Part shown: positions 63,213 to 64,000 of the stretch, one piece after another | Numbering within the stretch: position 1 is the first letter of the stretch | How the letters are laid out: each line of letters begins with the position of its first letter | Assembly (NCBI GenBank): GCA_035545735.1 | Contig: DASZXS010000025.1 | Span: forward strand, 1 to 64,000 | Length of the DNA stretch: 64,000 nucleotides | Origin: JAJYKC01 sp035545735 | Lineage (GTDB): Bacteria > Acidobacteriota > Terriglobia > Bryobacterales > Bryobacteraceae | Direction: 5' to 3' | Position numbers and translations under genes: made by a program | The notes under the pieces: generated by a model | The model's input: the letters and a program-made list of their open reading frames with translations, nothing else | The model's database searches: none | Told to the model about the DNA's origin: nothing

Positions 63213-64000
63213 ATGTGCTCGCTTAAGATTTTCCTTCTGCTGTTTTGTTCTTTTGTCTCGGGGTGGGCGCAAAATACCGGCTATACCGCTTCGCTGCTGG
63301 CTGGCGCGGACCCAATCAATGACGGTGGGAGCGCGCTCCGCGCTTTTCTGGCGCAGCCGCTCGGCGTTGCCGCCGATGCCGCCGGAAATATCTACGTCTC
63401 CGACGGGCTGCAGAACCGGATCCGCAAAATCACCGCCGGGATCGTGACCACCTACGCCGGCAACGGAGTTCCCGGTTACTCCGGCGATGGCGGCCCCGCC
63501 ACCGCGGCCTCGCTCTACTCTCCCGCCGGAATCGCGCTCGACGCCGCCGGCAATCTCTACATCGCCGACCGCGGGAACGAGGTCATTCGAATGGTGTCGC
63601 CTTCCGGAATCATCTCCACCGTAGCCGGAAACGGCAACACCCAATACAACGGCGAAAATGTCGATGCCCTCGACGCCCAGTTCGCCCCCCAAGGCGTCAC
63701 CGTCGATCCCGCGGGCAACTTATACATCGCCGACCTGGTCAATTACCGGGTTCGAAAGGTCGACGTCAACGGCAACGTAACCACCGTCGCCGGCAACGGA
63801 TCGGAGGGTTACTCGGGGGATGGCGGCCTCGCCACAAAAGCCGAACTCGAATCTCCCTACGGCGTAGCTGCCGACGCCTCCGGGAATATCTTCATCGCCG
63901 ACGGCTTTAACGGGGTCGTTCGTATGGTGGATCCCCTGGGCAAGATATCTTCCATTGCGGGCACGGGCTACCTCAGCCGGGTTCAGGGAGCCACACCCGC
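63213..64000 (+). CDS. Secreted NHL-repeat protein, 3' end outside the window
   Basis: The ATG at 63213 starts an open frame of 262 codons that runs off the right edge. A signal peptide (LKIFLLLFCSFVSGWAQ) is followed by NHL-type beta-propeller repeats at about 55-residue spacing: PLGVAADAAGNIYVSDGLQN, PAGIALDAAGNLYIADRGNE, PQGVTVDPAGNLYIADLVNY and PYGVAADASGNIFIADGFNG. Each is followed by AGNG or AGTG and G-Y-S-G-D-G-G. Acidobacterial proteins of this type usually have further repeats and an Ig-like tail. Probably an extracellular binding protein. Confidence 0.9.
   Translation, partial: MCSLKIFLLLFCSFVSGWAQNTGYTASLLAGADPINDGGSALRAFLAQPLGVAADAAGNIYVSDGLQNRIRKITAGIVTTYAGNGVPGYSGDGGPATAASLYSPAGIALDAAGNLYIADRGNEVIRMVSPSGIISTVAGNGNTQYNGENVDALDAQFAPQGVTVDPAGNLYIADLVNYRVRKVDVNGNVTTVAGNGSEGYSGDGGLATKAELESPYGVAADASGNIFIADGFNGVVRMVDPLGKISSIAGTGYLSRVQGATP

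Overview
The window is a GC-rich, gene-dense bacterial chromosome segment, most likely from an acidobacterium of the Solibacter/Bryobacter kind. The evidence is family composition only: an 'acidobacterial duplicated orphan permease' (ADOP) gene coupled to a PadR repressor, FG-GAP/ASPIC-UnbV (CRTAC1-type) secreted proteins, many TPR proteins, a secreted CHAT protein, an NHL-repeat protein, and a multihaem-TPR cytochrome. No rRNA, tRNA, CRISPR array, transposase or phage gene was seen.

Layout. 1-1.1 kb: the 5' part of a small basic protein gene running off the left edge, then a decayed beta-propeller remnant. 1.2-5.9 kb: a four-gene minus-strand operon of envelope proteins (WD40, small membrane protein, secreted unknown, secreted TPR-CHAT protease-like protein). 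6.1-9.0 kb: a nitric-oxide/redox stress group (Crp/Fnr regulator, di-iron repair protein Ric, NnrS-like membrane protein) with a palindromic operator in front of ric. 9.0-12.2 kb: ADOP permease plus PadR with a nested inverted-repeat operator, and the tail of a second, deleted ADOP gene. 12.2-15.9 kb: AhpD-like, secreted unknown, polyphosphate kinase and rhodanese genes, coupled by short overlaps. 15.9-18.2 kb: TPR protein and aldo/keto reductase. 18.2-24.8 kb: pentahaem-TPR cytochrome, CRTAC1 protein, small secreted protein and DUF6351 hydrolase-like protein. 25-31.5 kb: SnoaL-like protein, polytopic membrane protein, then a coupled plus-strand operon maeB - pfkB-type kinase - rhomboid protease - BshB1-like deacetylase. 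31.5-36 kb: PQQ dehydrogenase and dihaem cytochrome c, a tiny basic protein, a DsbA-like oxidoreductase, a PDZ-domain remnant and a hypothetical gene.

36-49.6 kb: an eight-gene minus-strand MoxR-type cassette (DUF4159, VWA membrane protein, a caspase-fold protein lacking the catalytic cysteine, TPR plus HExxH metallopeptidase, MoxR ATPase, DUF58, BatA/VWA, DUF4175-like giant membrane protein). 49.9-55.5 kb: TPR-CRTAC1 giant, second CRTAC1 protein and a sugar-phosphate isomerase-like protein, divergent from an OmpR/CpxR-type two-component system (55.6-57.7 kb). 57.6-62.1 kb: an active M16 peptidase, an inactive M16 partner fused to a LolA-like domain, and a free LolA-like protein. 62.2-64 kb: an alpha/beta hydrolase and a truncated NHL-repeat protein.

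Themes: heavy investment in the cell envelope and secretion, translational coupling through ATGA/GTGA/TAATG overlaps, and convergent neighbours with almost no space for terminators. The most promising candidates for undescribed systems are the MoxR cassette with its cysteine-less caspase-like protein, and the WD40/CHAT envelope operon.
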